Of a stretch of 64,000 nt of DNA, positions 17,539 through 27,949 are shown piece by piece (positions within the stretch are counted from its first letter, which is position 1; every line of letters starts with the position of its first letter). This DNA is from Burkholderiaceae bacterium (GTDB lineage Bacteria; Pseudomonadota; Gammaproteobacteria; Burkholderiales; Burkholderiaceae_C). The notes under the pieces are model-generated. The model was given only the letters and a program-made list of their open reading frames with translations, was not told where the DNA came from and ran no database searches. The translations under genes and the position numbers were made by a program. The stretch covers positions 310,001-374,000 of the forward strand of contig CAJYPV010000032.1 in NCBI GenBank assembly GCA_913776825.1. The letters are read 5' to 3'.

Positions 17539-19557
17539 ATGGTTTCGGTCCGGACTCCTCGAGCGCACACCTTGTTCAAAGTCCAAGTCCCCTCGCTGTC
17601 GCTGCGCAGTGTCATCTTGCTGGCGGTGGTCGTGGGGATCGTGGCCCCGGCCACCTTGCTGCTGTACTTCAGCGACGCCATGGTGCGGCGGGGCCTGGAA
17701 CCGCTGCTCGAGGGCCAGCGCGCGGCGGTGCTCACCCTGGCCGCCACCAGCCTGACCGATCCGCTCTGGACCGTCGACACCCCCGCCGTGCAGCGGACGG
17801 TGGACCATCTGCTGTCGGATGTCAGCGTCTGCGGCGTCGAACTCAGCGAGGAACGGCCGGACACCACCGACATCGTGCGCACCAAATGCAGCGCCGGCTG
17901 GCCGACGGTCACCCTGGCCGCCATGATCCGGCGCGAGGACAAGCTGCTCGGCAGCCTGCGGGTGCATTTCGACGACGCCGCCCAGGAGCGGCTGCTGGCC
18001 GAGGGCCGTCGCCAGACGGCGATGATCGTCGGCATCCAGGTGCTGGTGGGCGTGACCATCGTGTTGCTGGTCTTCTATCTGCGCTTCGTGCGGCCGATCG
18101 ACCGCCTCAAGCGTCTGGCCAGCGCGGTCGCCGAGCGCCGCTCGGTGCCGCGGCTGGACTGGAACCGCAAGGATGAGCTGGGGCAACTGGGCGCCCATCT
18201 GGATGAGATGGGCCAGCAGATCACCGGCCTGATCGCGGATCTGGAATCCAAGAATGCCCAGCTGCATCAGCTGGCCATGTACGACCACCTCACCGGCCTG
18301 CCCAACCGCACGCTGTTCCGCGAGATCTTCCTGCACGAAGCGGCGGTGGCTCAGCGGGAGCAGACGTCGCTGGCGCTGATGTTCGTGGACCTGGACCGGT
18401 TCAAGGCCATCAATGATTCGCTCGGCCATGCCGCCGGCGACCGCATGCTGCTGCAAGCCAGCGAACGGCTGCGGCAGGCGGTGCGGGCGTCCGACCTGGC
18501 GTGTCGGGTCAGCGGGGATGAATTCCTGCTGCTGATCCGGGACTCGAGCGATCTCGTCTCCCATGCCGCCCAGCGCCTGATCGAAGCGCTCAATGCGCCG
18601 CTTCAACTGGAAGTGGGCGTGGCGAGCGTCTCGGCCAGCATCGGCATCGCCGTGTATCCGCGGGATGGCGAGGACTTCGACACCCTGGTCCGCCACGCCG
18701 ACCTGGCGATGTACCGCGCCAAGCAACTGGGCCGCGCCCGTTACAGCTTCTTCCAGCAGGACATGGATGCCAGCGCGGTGCAGCGCATGGCCCTGGAGCG
18801 CGAACTGAAACTGGCGCTGGAGCGCGATGAACTGCTGCTGCATTACCAGGCGCTGGTGGATGCCCGCACCGGCACCTGGCGCGGGCTGGAGGCGCTGATC
18901 CGCTGGCAGCATCCGGAGCGCGGCCTGCTGCCGCCGGGTCACTTCATCGAGCTGGCCGAAGAGACCGGGCTGATCCTGGAGCTGGGCTGGCACACCATTG
19001 AAAAGGCCTGCGCGCAACTGGCGCAATGGAAGGCGGCCGGCCGGCATCCGGGCCAGATCGCCATCAACCTGTCCGCGCTGCAATTTCGCGAGCAGCGCTT
19101 GCCCGACCGCGTCGCCGAGGCGATGCGCCGCCATGGCGTGCAGCCCGGCGAGCTGGCGATCGAGCTGACCGAAAGCACCCTGCTGCGTGACACCGACACC
19201 GCGCTGCAGACGCTCGCGCGCTTGCGTGAGCTGGGGCTGAGCCTCTCGGTGGACGACTTCGGCACCGGGTATTCATCGCTCGCCTATCTGAAGCTGCTGC
19301 GGCCGGCGCGGCTGAAGATCGATCGCGCCTTCGTGCGGGAACTCGACACCCGGGCGGACGATCGGGCGCTGGTGCAGGCCATCCTGGGCATGGCGGCCGC
19401 GCTGTCGATCGATGTGATCGCCGAGGGCGTCGAGACCGCCTCCCAGCGCGATGCCCTGCTGGCGCTGGGCTGCTGGCAGCAACAGGGCTATCTGTTCTGC
19501 CGTCCGCAGCCGGTGGAGGTGCTGACCGAGCAGCTCGCCGTGTGGACGCCCCGCTGA
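17539..19557 (+). CDS. Membrane GGDEF-EAL protein (c-di-GMP turnover)
   Basis: 672 residues. Two membrane helices (about 23-45 and 156-176) flank a periplasmic sensor domain of about 110 residues containing two cysteines. Then come a HAMP linker, a GGDEF domain (about 246-400) and an EAL domain (about 415-665). The GGDEF signature reads SGDEF (near 325) and an RASD inhibitory site lies five residues before it, so residual or regulated cyclase activity is possible. The EAL domain keeps EALIRW, NLS, ELTES, DDFGTGYSSL, KIDRAFV and AEGVET, so phosphodiesterase activity is likely. Signal sensed is unknown. Stands alone between the S9 peptidase and the small-protein region. Confidence 0.92.
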   Translation: MVSVRTPRAHTLFKVQVPSLSLRSVILLAVVVGIVAPATLLLYFSDAMVRRGLEPLLEGQRAAVLTLAATSLTDPLWTVDTPAVQRTVDHLLSDVSVCGVELSEERPDTTDIVRTKCSAGWPTVTLAAMIRREDKLLGSLRVHFDDAAQERLLAEGRRQTAMIVGIQVLVGVTIVLLVFYLRFVRPIDRLKRLASAVAERRSVPRLDWNRKDELGQLGAHLDEMGQQITGLIADLESKNAQLHQLAMYDHLTGLPNRTLFREIFLHEAAVAQREQTSLALMFVDLDRFKAINDSLGHAAGDRMLLQASERLRQAVRASDLACRVSGDEFLLLIRDSSDLVSHAAQRLIEALNAPLQLEVGVASVSASIGIAVYPRDGEDFDTLVRHADLAMYRAKQLGRARYSFFQQDMDASAVQRMALERELKLALERDELLLHYQALVDARTGTWRGLEALIRWQHPERGLLPPGHFIELAEETGLILELGWHTIEKACAQLAQWKAAGRHPGQIAINLSALQFREQRLPDRVAEAMRRHGVQPGELAIELTESTLLRDTDTALQTLARLRELGLSLSVDDFGTGYSSLAYLKLLRPARLKIDRAFVRELDTRADDRALVQAILGMAAALSIDVIAEGVETASQRDALLALGCWQQQGYLFCRPQPVEVLTEQLAVWTPR

Positions 19558-19834
19558 TCGGTCGCGCCAGGCCTGCCGCGACCGGCGCGCGCCGCCGGAT
19601 GCGTGCCTGCGCGCCGGTGCAGAGGCGCTGCCCGGACGCTGCCATCGGCTGACGCCGCCTTCCGTTCAACCGTCTTGCCGGCAGTTCGGCGCGTGAGCGC
19701 TGCAGTTCGTCGCCTGGCCGTGGCGGCGCGATGGCTCGGCGCGCACAGTTCATCCTGCGCCGTCGCCCCCGATGTCCTGGAGGTCTGCGGCGACCGGGCC
19801 GAAGCGCCCGCTCGAGACCGCAGGGAGCACCGAC

Positions 19835-20014
19835 ATGAACGCCACCACCAAGACCTTCTTCACTGCCCTGGCCGCCGTGGCCAGCGCCGCCGTCATCGCC
19901 GTCTGGCTGGCGGATCAAACCGAAGCGGTGCCCCGCGCACCGACGTCCAGCCACTGGGCCGCGCAGACCCTGCCGGGTCAACAAGCGGAGCAGGCGAGCA
20001 AACCCCGCGGCTGA
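19835..20014 (+). CDS. Small exported or membrane-anchored protein, unknown
   Basis: 59 residues: MNATTKTFF followed by a hydrophobic segment (ALAAVASAAVIAVWLA) and a polar tail ending QASKPRG. AGGGAG (19822-19827) lies 7 nt before the ATG at 19835, which is the main evidence that the gene is real. No recognisable domain. The segment could be a signal anchor or an uncleaved signal peptide. A terminator follows at 20135-20164. Sequence relation to the three paralogues downstream is not evident. Confidence 0.55.
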   Translation: MNATTKTFFTALAAVASAAVIAVWLADQTEAVPRAPTSSHWAAQTLPGQQAEQASKPRG

Positions 20015-20134
20015 TCCGATCGGCTTGGCGCTCGCCCGGCGGGCGCCAGGACGGTCGATGAGGCCGTGGGCCAGGAGCTCCCCGGAGCACCTTCCCGCCA
20101 CCTGCCGCGCTCGTCGTCCTCCCCGGCAGTTCCC

Positions 20135-20164
20135 GACCCGCCCTGACCGGCGGGTCATTTTTTT
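20135..20164 (+). terminator. Rho-independent terminator
   Basis: GACCCGCC (20135-20142) pairs with GGCGGGTC (20149-20156), followed by A and seven Ts. Confidence 0.85.
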
Positions 20165-20294
20165 CCAGCGGCGTCCGCTTCGTCTGTTTCGTCCGCTTCG
20201 TCGGCCTGGCCCACCCGTCAGCCATCCGGCGGGTCGGCCATTCATCTCGGCGAGCAGGACATTCATCCCGACCCCCTGGTGGGTCCGGTCGACA

Positions 20295-20322
20295 GTGCCC
20301 ACAGTGAGATCACTGTGGGCAC
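20295..20322. promoter_or_regulatory. Perfect 13+13 palindrome, candidate operator
   Basis: GTGCCCACAGTGA and its exact reverse complement TCACTGTGGGCAC flank a two-base centre (GA). GGTC/GACC pairs lie just outside. There is no following T run, so a terminator is unlikely. It sits 73 bases before the start of the first small exported paralogue and may bind a dimeric regulator. Confidence 0.5.
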
Positions 20323-20394
20323 CCGACCGATCGCTCATGCGATCGACCCGTCACTCCGCAGGGCGGTCGCCGCGCTCATTTTCTGGAGATCCTC

Positions 20395-20664
20395 ATGACC
20401 CTTCGTCCTTTCCGATCGCTGGCATTCGCCACCGGGGCGGCGGCCGCCGTCCTCCTCACCTTGACGCTCGCGCCGTCGCCACGCGTGGCGCGCACCGTCA
20501 CCATCATCGAGACCGTGTCGGTCGTACCGGCCACGGATCGGGACGGCGTCGAGCGCGAAGTCCGCCAGTTGCCGACCGTCCATGTCAGCGGTCGACGTTC
20601 GCTGGTCCCGGTCGATGACCCGGTGGCCTCGGCGCAGATCAGCTGTTTCCGCGGACGCTGCTGA
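20395..20664 (+). CDS. Small exported protein, paralogue 1 of a local family
   Basis: 89 residues with a signal-like N-terminus (FATGAAAAVLLTLTLAPSP). The mature part contains VREVRQ-like polar sequence (EREVRQ), then LPTVHVSGRR and a C-terminal tail VASAQISCFRGRC. The LPTV-V-SGRR element and the two-cysteine tail recur in the paralogues at 20948 and 21745. GGAG (20384-20387) precedes the ATG at 20395. No known domain. The VHVSGRR-type motif resembles the TonB-box region of TonB-dependent receptors (generic V-V-V-T/S-G-x-R); that resemblance is only at motif level. Confidence 0.65.
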   Translation: MTLRPFRSLAFATGAAAAVLLTLTLAPSPRVARTVTIIETVSVVPATDRDGVEREVRQLPTVHVSGRRSLVPVDDPVASAQISCFRGRC

Positions 20665-20947
20665 GGCGCAGGCGCGGAGCGGCCTCGGTCTGCGGATCCC
20701 CGATACGCCCGGCTTCGGCGAGGGAAGCTCTGCATCTCGGCTCGCGGGAGTGATGCAGACCTTCCCTAGGCGTTGTCGTTTCCGGGCCCTGGCCACGCGG
20801 TGGGCGGCGCGATCCGCCATGACGTTCGTCACTGCCGGATGCAGTTCAAGCCGTCGCGCCGCCAGTTGGTCGCGAGCGCCTGGCGCAGATGAGCGGTCTT
20901 GCAGACACTGACTTCACTGACACAGCCAAGCCCTCAAGGAGATCGAC

Positions 20948-21202
20948 ATGACCACCACCTTCCGCACCACCTCCGCCACCACCAGCATCAAGGCCCTGGC
21001 CTTCGGCCTCGGCGCCACCCTGGCACTGGCCCTGGGCATCAGCCACGCCCAAGCGCAACGCGAACTGCGCGCCCAGATCATCACGCTGGAGCCGGTGGTC
21101 ATCACCGCCAAGCGCGCGGACCTGATCCAGCAACTGCCCACCGTCTACATCTCCGGTCGCCGCGCCAACCTCGACGGCCAGCAACTGGCTTCCGCCGAAT
21201 GA
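20948..21202 (+). CDS. Small exported protein, paralogue 2
   Basis: 84 residues: signal peptide with ALAFGLGATLALALG ending near SHAQAQ, then RELRAQIITLEPVVITAKR, ADLIQQLPTVYISGRR and a short end LASAE. It is about 75% identical to paralogue 3 by eye, but a stop after LASAE removes the cysteine-containing tail kept by the other two. AAGGAG with ATCGAC spacing precedes the ATG, exactly as for paralogue 3. Upstream DNA (from about 20819) and the downstream terminator are duplicated too. Function unknown; two TonB-box-like strands (VVITAKR and TVYISGRR) per protein. Confidence 0.75.
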   Translation: MTTTFRTTSATTSIKALAFGLGATLALALGISHAQAQRELRAQIITLEPVVITAKRADLIQQLPTVYISGRRANLDGQQLASAE

Positions 21203-21744
21203 GCGGCCCCGCGATCCTCCGCTGAGCACCGGCGCTTGCGCTGTCTCAGTCGTTCGAGCAGACGCCGATCCTTTTCCCGCTCATCGCTTCTTGTCTTATC
21301 CCAACGCCTGGCCTTCGCCAGGCGTTTTGCTTGGTGCCGGTCATGCGGGGCGATTCGATTGATATCGCGAGTCGCGTCGCATCGAGCGCGCCGGCCGTGG
21401 TCGGCGTGGTGACCGTCGATATCGATATCGATGTCACGTCACGGTCATCGGGGCTTTGATCGTGCTCGCGCGCGTGTCCGTGTTGCCGTCGCTATCGGTG
21501 CTGTCGGTGCCGATGTCGATGTCGATGTCGCGCGGCGATGGTCGCGAAGGCGTTCAGCCCGTCGCCATCGATGACGACGGCGCCCATTGAGCGCTCCGCC
21601 CAATGCGTTCATCACCGTTGCCTGCAGTTCACGCCGTCGCCGCGGCAATTGGTCGCGAGCGCCTCGTCAAGCCGATGGCCATTGACGACACTGATCTCAC
21701 TGACCCAAGACCTTCACGCCAACACCGCCCTCAAGGAGATCGAC
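21203..21744. other. Spacer between paralogue cassettes
   Basis: Contains the terminator of paralogue 2 (21303-21332), a stretch of GATATC/GATGTC reiterations (about 21358-21535), and from about 21603 a copy of the upstream region of paralogue 2 (shared GCAGTTCA and TGGTCGCGAGCGCC). No separate gene is supported. Confidence 0.55.
21303..21332 (+). terminator. Terminator of paralogue 2
   Basis: AACGCCTGGC (21303-21312) pairs with GCCAGGCGTT (21317-21326) across CTTC, followed by TTGCTT. Nearly the same hairpin follows paralogue 3. Confidence 0.8.
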
Positions 21745-22032
21745 ATGAGCACCACCTACAGCCCCATCCGCACCAGCACCACCACCAGCTTCAAGGCCCT
21801 GGCCTTCGGCCTCGGCGCCACGCTGGCCCTGGCCCTGAGCGTCAGCCATGTGCAGGCCCAGCGTGAACTGCGCGCCTCCATCATCACGCTGGAGCCGGTG
21901 GTCATCACCGCCAAGCGTGCCGACCTGATTCAGCAGCTGCCCACCGTCTATGTGACCGGCCGCCGCGCCGCCCAGTCGGGCGACCTGCAAGTGGCATCGG
22001 CGCAGATCGCCTGCGCGACCCAGCTCTGCTGA
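21745..22032 (+). CDS. Small exported protein, paralogue 3
   Basis: 95 residues: signal peptide with ALAFGLGATLALALS ending near SHVQAQ, then RELRASIITLEPVVITAKR, ADLIQQLPTVYVTGRR, and a tail VASAQIACATQLC with two cysteines that could form a disulfide. AAGGAG and ATCGAC precede the ATG at 21745. Conservation between copies is strongest in the signal peptide and the two VVITAKR/TVYVTGRR strands, implying selection on the mature peptide. No known domain or function. Confidence 0.78.
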   Translation: MSTTYSPIRTSTTTSFKALAFGLGATLALALSVSHVQAQRELRASIITLEPVVITAKRADLIQQLPTVYVTGRRAAQSGDLQVASAQIACATQLC

Positions 22033-22081
22033 GACCTGACGGCGGTACGGCGTCGGTCATCGCGTCTTCGCGACGCACAAG

Positions 22082-22116
22082 AAAACGCCTGGCGCTGGCC
22101 AGGCGTTTTGCTTTTC
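22082..22116 (+). terminator. Terminator of paralogue 3
   Basis: AAAACGCCTGGC (22082-22093) pairs with GCCAGGCGTTTT (22098-22109), loop GCTG, followed by GCTTTT. It is a sequence copy of the paralogue 2 terminator. Confidence 0.8.
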
Positions 22117-22186
22117 AGGATTCGCGCCCGGCGTGATGCTCAGCGTGGTGCTCAGCGGTCAGCGCTCATCGAGCGTCGTTCATCGA

Positions 22187-24058
<1,872 letters not shown>

Positions 24059-24164
24059 GGAGCCCGCGATTGTCCAGGAGATCGCCCGTGACCGCGTTTG
24101 TTGCTCATCGGCCTGGCATGCGCGAGGTCAAACCTGCGCCCCTCACCCCTCTCAGGTGGGCCTC

Positions 24165-25133
24165 ATGATCCCCCCGCTCCTCCCCCCTGACGAGGGTGCG
24201 CGACTCGCCACGCTGCGGGTCTTGCAGCTGCTGGACACCGAGCCGGACGACCGCTTCGATCGCATCACCCGCATGGCCCGGCGGCTGTTCCAGGTGCCGA
24301 TCGCGCTGATCAGCCTGGTGGATGAGGACCGGCAGTGGTTCAAATCCGCCCAGGGCCTGGATGTGCGCGAGACGCCGCGAGACCTCTCCTTCTGCGGCCA
24401 CGCGATCCTGTCGGACCATCTGCTGCTGGTGCCGGATGCGCATCTGGATCCGCGCTTCGTCGACAACCCGCTGGTCACCGGCCCGCCGCATGTGCGCTTC
24501 TATGCGGGTCAGCCGGTGCGCGCGCCGAGCGGACACCGGCTGGGCACGCTGTGTCTGATCGACCACGTGGCGCGTGGCTTCGACGAGGACGATCAGGCCA
24601 CCCTGCGTGATCTGGCGCAGTTGGTCGAACACCAATTTGCCGCGCTCTACATGGCGATGGTGGATGCGCTGACGCGTTTGGCCAATCGACGCGGCTTTGA
24701 ATCGCAAGGGGGCCAGGTTCTGGCCTTGTGCCAGCGCCAGCAATGGCCGGCGACCTTGCTCTATTTCGACCTGGACCGGTTCAAGCAGATCAACGACCAC
24801 TTCGGCCATGCGGAGGGTGATTGGGCGCTGAAGGCCTTCGCCGATCTGCTGCGGGTGTGTCTGCGGGCGTCGGATGTCGTGGCGCGGATTGGCGGCGACG
24901 AGTTCGGCGTGCTGCTCAGCGGAACGGCGGTGGAGGGCCTGGACCATGCGCTGGCGCGCCTGCGACAGCAATTGCAGGCGCACAACCAGCGCTCCCAGCG
25001 CGGTTATGGGCTGGATTTCAGCGTGGGCAGTGCGTCGATGGCGGCGGGACAGGATCTGACGCTGGCCGAGCTGATGGCCCTGGCCGATGCGGCGATGTAT
25101 GTGAACAAGCAAGCGCGGCGTGAGGCGGCGTGA
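24165..25133 (+). CDS. GAF-GGDEF diguanylate cyclase
   Basis: 322 residues, no membrane helix. An N-terminal GAF domain (about 15-160) carries LVDEDRQWFKSAQGL, RDLSFCGHAIL, FVDNPLVTGPPHVRFYAG and GTLCLID, typical of GAF sensors attached to cyclases. The C-terminal GGDEF domain (about 165-320) has DALTRLANRRGF, FDLDRFKQIND, an RASD inhibitory site and intact GGDEF, so active c-di-GMP synthesis with product inhibition is expected. The ATG at 24165 is the first plausible start. A close relative of its GAF domain occurs in the response-regulator protein at 38028. Divergent from recQ. Confidence 0.9.
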   Translation: MIPPLLPPDEGARLATLRVLQLLDTEPDDRFDRITRMARRLFQVPIALISLVDEDRQWFKSAQGLDVRETPRDLSFCGHAILSDHLLLVPDAHLDPRFVDNPLVTGPPHVRFYAGQPVRAPSGHRLGTLCLIDHVARGFDEDDQATLRDLAQLVEHQFAALYMAMVDALTRLANRRGFESQGGQVLALCQRQQWPATLLYFDLDRFKQINDHFGHAEGDWALKAFADLLRVCLRASDVVARIGGDEFGVLLSGTAVEGLDHALARLRQQLQAHNQRSQRGYGLDFSVGSASMAAGQDLTLAELMALADAAMYVNKQARREAA

Positions 25134-25355
25134 GCCTGCGGGCGCCCGGCCGGGTTGCTTGGCGCTCGCGCCCATTCACGTCCGGTGCGCACGGTCACAC
25201 CTTTGGGGTAACTGGTGGGGGAGGGCAGGCCTGGTTTGGACGGCTGGCGGCATAATCCGCCCCTTGCGCCGCCTGTCTTCTGTGAGGCTGGGTGGCGGCT
25301 TCAGAAGCAATTCCCGATCTTTTTCCACCTACACGCAAGCGGACGGCAAGCAACC

Positions 25356-25904
25356 ATGGCCTCGGTCAACAAAGTCATCATTCTCGGCAACCTGGGTCGT
25401 GATCCCGAACTGCGCTATACGCCCAGCGGCAGTGCGGTGTGCAATGTGAGCATCGCCACCACCCGCAACTGGAAGAGCCGCGAGGGTGGCGAGCGCCAGG
25501 AAGAGACCGAATGGCACCGTGTGGTGTTCTACGACCGGCTGGCCGAGATCGCCGGTGAATACCTGAAGAAGGGTCGCCCGGTGTATGTGGAAGGTCGTCT
25601 GAAGACCCGCAAGTGGCAGGACAAGGAAGGCAAGGACAACTACACCACCGAAATCATCGCGGAGCAGATGCAACTGCTCGGCGGCCGTGATGGCGGCGAT
25701 GAGATGGGCGGTGGCGGCGGCGGTGGCGGTTACAGCCGTGAGCGCAACACCGAGCGCAGCAGCGGTGGCGGCAGTGGCCGCGACAGCGGCGATTTCGATG
25801 CTCCGCGCGCTCCGGCGCCGCGCTCGGCGCCGGCCCCTCGCCAGGCACCCGCGCCGAAGCCGGCGACTGGGTTTGATGATATGGATGACGATATTCCGTT
25901 CTGA
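25356..25904 (+). CDS. ssb: Single-stranded DNA-binding protein
   Basis: 182 residues. OB fold (1-110) begins [18 protein letters not shown] and includes [21 protein letters not shown] and [14 protein letters not shown] Gly/Arg/Ser/Pro-rich disordered linker follows, and the acidic tip ends DDDIPF, which recruits partner proteins such as PriA, RecO and exonuclease I. The tetramer coats single-stranded DNA in replication and repair. The ATG at 25356 is the conserved family start. In many Burkholderiales ssb lies next to uvrA; here they are about 10 kb apart with unrelated genes between. Confidence 0.97.
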   Translation: MASVNKVIILGNLGRDPELRYTPSGSAVCNVSIATTRNWKSREGGERQEETEWHRVVFYDRLAEIAGEYLKKGRPVYVEGRLKTRKWQDKEGKDNYTTEIIAEQMQLLGGRDGGDEMGGGGGGGGYSRERNTERSSGGGSGRDSGDFDAPRAPAPRSAPAPRQAPAPKPATGFDDMDDDIPF

Positions 25905-25986
25905 ATCTCAATAGGCCCCCCTTTCTGTGGGTGGTGGCCCGTCTCTCACAGGGAGCGGGCAGTCTTTTCCCTATCCACACGCAAAT

Positions 25987-26936
25987 CTAGCTGTGAAGCT
26001 TCAAGACGTTATGTCCTGAAGCATTGAGCCTGGTCATTGGTGCGACACCGCCGATGCCGCTGTGTGGACGATGCCAGTTGTAGTGGTGCATCCAGCTGGC
26101 CAAGGCGGCGGTGCGGTGCCTGGAGTTCTGGTAGGTCCAGCCATAGGCCCACTCCCTCAGCGCCGATTGGATGAAGCGTTCGGCCTTGCCATTGGTCTGC
26201 GGTCGATAGGCCCGCGTGAAGCGATGCTGGATGCCCAGATCCTTGCACGCGGTCGCGAAGTCGCGAGATCTGAAGGCTGCGCCGTTGTCGGTGAGAAGCC
26301 GCTTGAGCCGCACGCCCAACGACGCGTAGTACGCCGCGGCATCGCGCATGAACTGCACGGCCTGCGGTGTCTTCTCACCGGGCAGCATTTGCGTGAAGGC
26401 GATGCGCGCGTGGTCGTCGATGGCAACGAACAAGGTCTCCCATCCGGCACCGCTGACGCGGTCGCGTCAATCACCCGTGACCCGCTGGCTGGGCCTGACG
26501 ATGCGGCCGAGCTTCTTCGTGTCGATGTGCAGCAGATCTACCGGCGCCTCGTGCTCGTAGCGCTGCACCGGTTCGACCGGCTTGAGGTCGCTGAGCTTGG
26601 AGAGTCCGGCGCGTGCCAGCACACGGCTGACGGTCGACTCGGAGACACCTACCGAGCGCGCGATGCGCGCCTGCAGCAGGTGCCGACGCCGCAGCTCGAC
26701 CATCAGCAAGGCCTTGGCCGGCGAGATCGAGCGCCGTGATTTCGCGGGCCTTGAGGACGCGTCTTCCAGCGCGGATTCGCCGCCCGCGCGAAAGCGGGCC
26801 AGCCCTTGCGGGCGGTCGTCGGAGTCACGACATGTTCGGCCGCGGCCTGGGCGAACGAGAACCCTTCGAAGGTGAGCTGATGGACCATCTGGAGTCGACG
26901 CGCGAAGGTGAGTTGGGCATGCTTATAGGTGTTCAA
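25987..26936 (-). pseudogene. IS481-family transposase, disrupted
   Basis: The reading (right to left) starts NTYKHAQLTFARRLQMV at about 26936 and ends LKLHS at 25987. An HTH part (ARIARSVGVSESTVSRVLARAGL) and a DDE catalytic part (FVAIDDHARIAF, LLTDNGAAFRS, TNGKAERFIQSALREWAYG) are recognisable. Two lesions break it: a one-base deletion near 26805, where the usual RKW is lost, and an in-frame TGA at 26466-26469 in what is normally VTGNRRD. The element is about 950 bp; the right end matches TGTTGAACACCTATAAG ending at 26938, but the left end and target duplication were not resolved. It lies directly behind ssb. Confidence 0.88.
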
Positions 26937-27033
26937 CAGTCCGGCGCGACAACGACAAGGACCAGCGCAAACGTCAATCACCCGACGTCAACGACAACCA
27001 CCTCGAGGACCGTAACCATGACCCCATAGCCAG

Positions 27034-27076
27034 CGACATTCATCCCCGTCCAACCGGCCAAGATGAATGTCGTTTT
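27034..27076 (+). repeat. 11-bp inverted repeat with T run
   Basis: CGACATTCATC (27034-27044) and GATGAATGTCG (27062-27072) are perfect complements, followed by TTTT. The 17-base loop and moderate GC make it a possible terminator, or the end of a decayed mobile element next to the IS481 remnant. Confidence 0.4.
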
Positions 27077-27122
27077 GCCGGCCATCCTGATTGACGCCGT
27101 CGACAGTATGAACGGGGAGCAT

Positions 27123-27704
27123 TTAGCGCTCGTCAAACAGCGGCCACATTTGCGGTGCGGGCAGCACGTGGCCGAGGTCGTCGTAGGGGGCCGCGTGGTA
27201 CGCGAACGGCATGCCGGCTTGCTGGCATGCCAGCAAGGCGCCGAGGCCCATCGCGCGCGTGCCGCCGGAGATGTCTACGCGCAACCGGGACCTGTCGCCC
27301 GGCGCGTCCTGTAGCAGCCGGGACACCGCCTGGCGCGTGTCGGCGATTGCCTGCGCCTCGTCGACCAGCGCGATGATGCCCTCCTGCGGGGCGAGCACTT
27401 CGCAGCCCAGGCCCTGTCCGGACAGGTGGGCGCGCAGGATCGGCAACCAGGCTGCGGCTGGCCGGCCGGCACGCGGGTGGGTGGTGACGAGCACCAAGCG
27501 TTGCGCGCCACTTTGCGCGACCAGGCGTGCGATCTTTTCGAGGTCTTCGCGTGCCGACGGCACGAGGTTCAGCAATTCCAGGTCGGCAGAGGCCAGGGCT
27601 CGCTCGACATCCACTAGCGGCTCCATCGGCGGCAGGTGCGTGGGCTGGAATAGCGCGATCAAGGTCGCGCCGGGATCATGGGGCTGGGCTTGGCCGGATG
27701 GCAT
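27123..27704 (-). CDS. CARF-like domain protein
   Basis: 193 residues. A Rossmann-like alternation of hydrophobic strands (RLVLVTTHP near 69-77; LRVDISGGTRAMG at 141-153; MPFAYHAAP near 165-173) contains D-I-S-G-G-T-R-A-M. This is the ring-nucleotide-binding loop signature of CARF domains found in CRISPR type III effectors (Csm6, Can1/2, Card1) and CARF-only ring nucleases. No nuclease or HTH domain is attached, so a ring-nuclease or regulatory role is conceivable; this is inference. AAGGA (27711-27715) 6 nt before the ATG supports translation. No cas gene or repeat array is within the window. It lies between two insertion elements. Confidence 0.6.
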   Translation of the reverse strand: MPSGQAQPHDPGATLIALFQPTHLPPMEPLVDVERALASADLELLNLVPSAREDLEKIARLVAQSGAQRLVLVTTHPRAGRPAAAWLPILRAHLSGQGLGCEVLAPQEGIIALVDEAQAIADTRQAVSRLLQDAPGDRSRLRVDISGGTRAMGLGALLACQQAGMPFAYHAAPYDDLGHVLPAPQMWPLFDER

Positions 27705-27949
27705 GGTCGGTCCTTGTCTGGTTCCTCAGTGGTCGGCGTCGTCCTCGCCAATCTCTTTTCGTTCGCTCTGAGCCCGCTCCGTTCGGCTGTCAAAAGGCAC
27801 GAATTTGGGGCGTAGCACGCCCTTCGACAAGCCCTCAAGAAACAGCTGCTTTATCCTTCAACCACAAGGACTTGCAACAGCACGAAACTTGAAGAACAGC
27901 GAAATCACCCTCGTGCCCACTCTGTTTCTTTGGAACGTAAGCTCCCCTG

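Larger units (their letters stand above)
20015..20394. other. Intergenic region with terminator and 28-bp palindrome
   Basis: No gene supported. It contains a terminator (20135-20164) and a perfect inverted repeat (20295-20322) about 70 bases before the next gene. Just before that repeat, at roughly 20240-20275, ATTCATC occurs twice. Confidence 0.55.
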
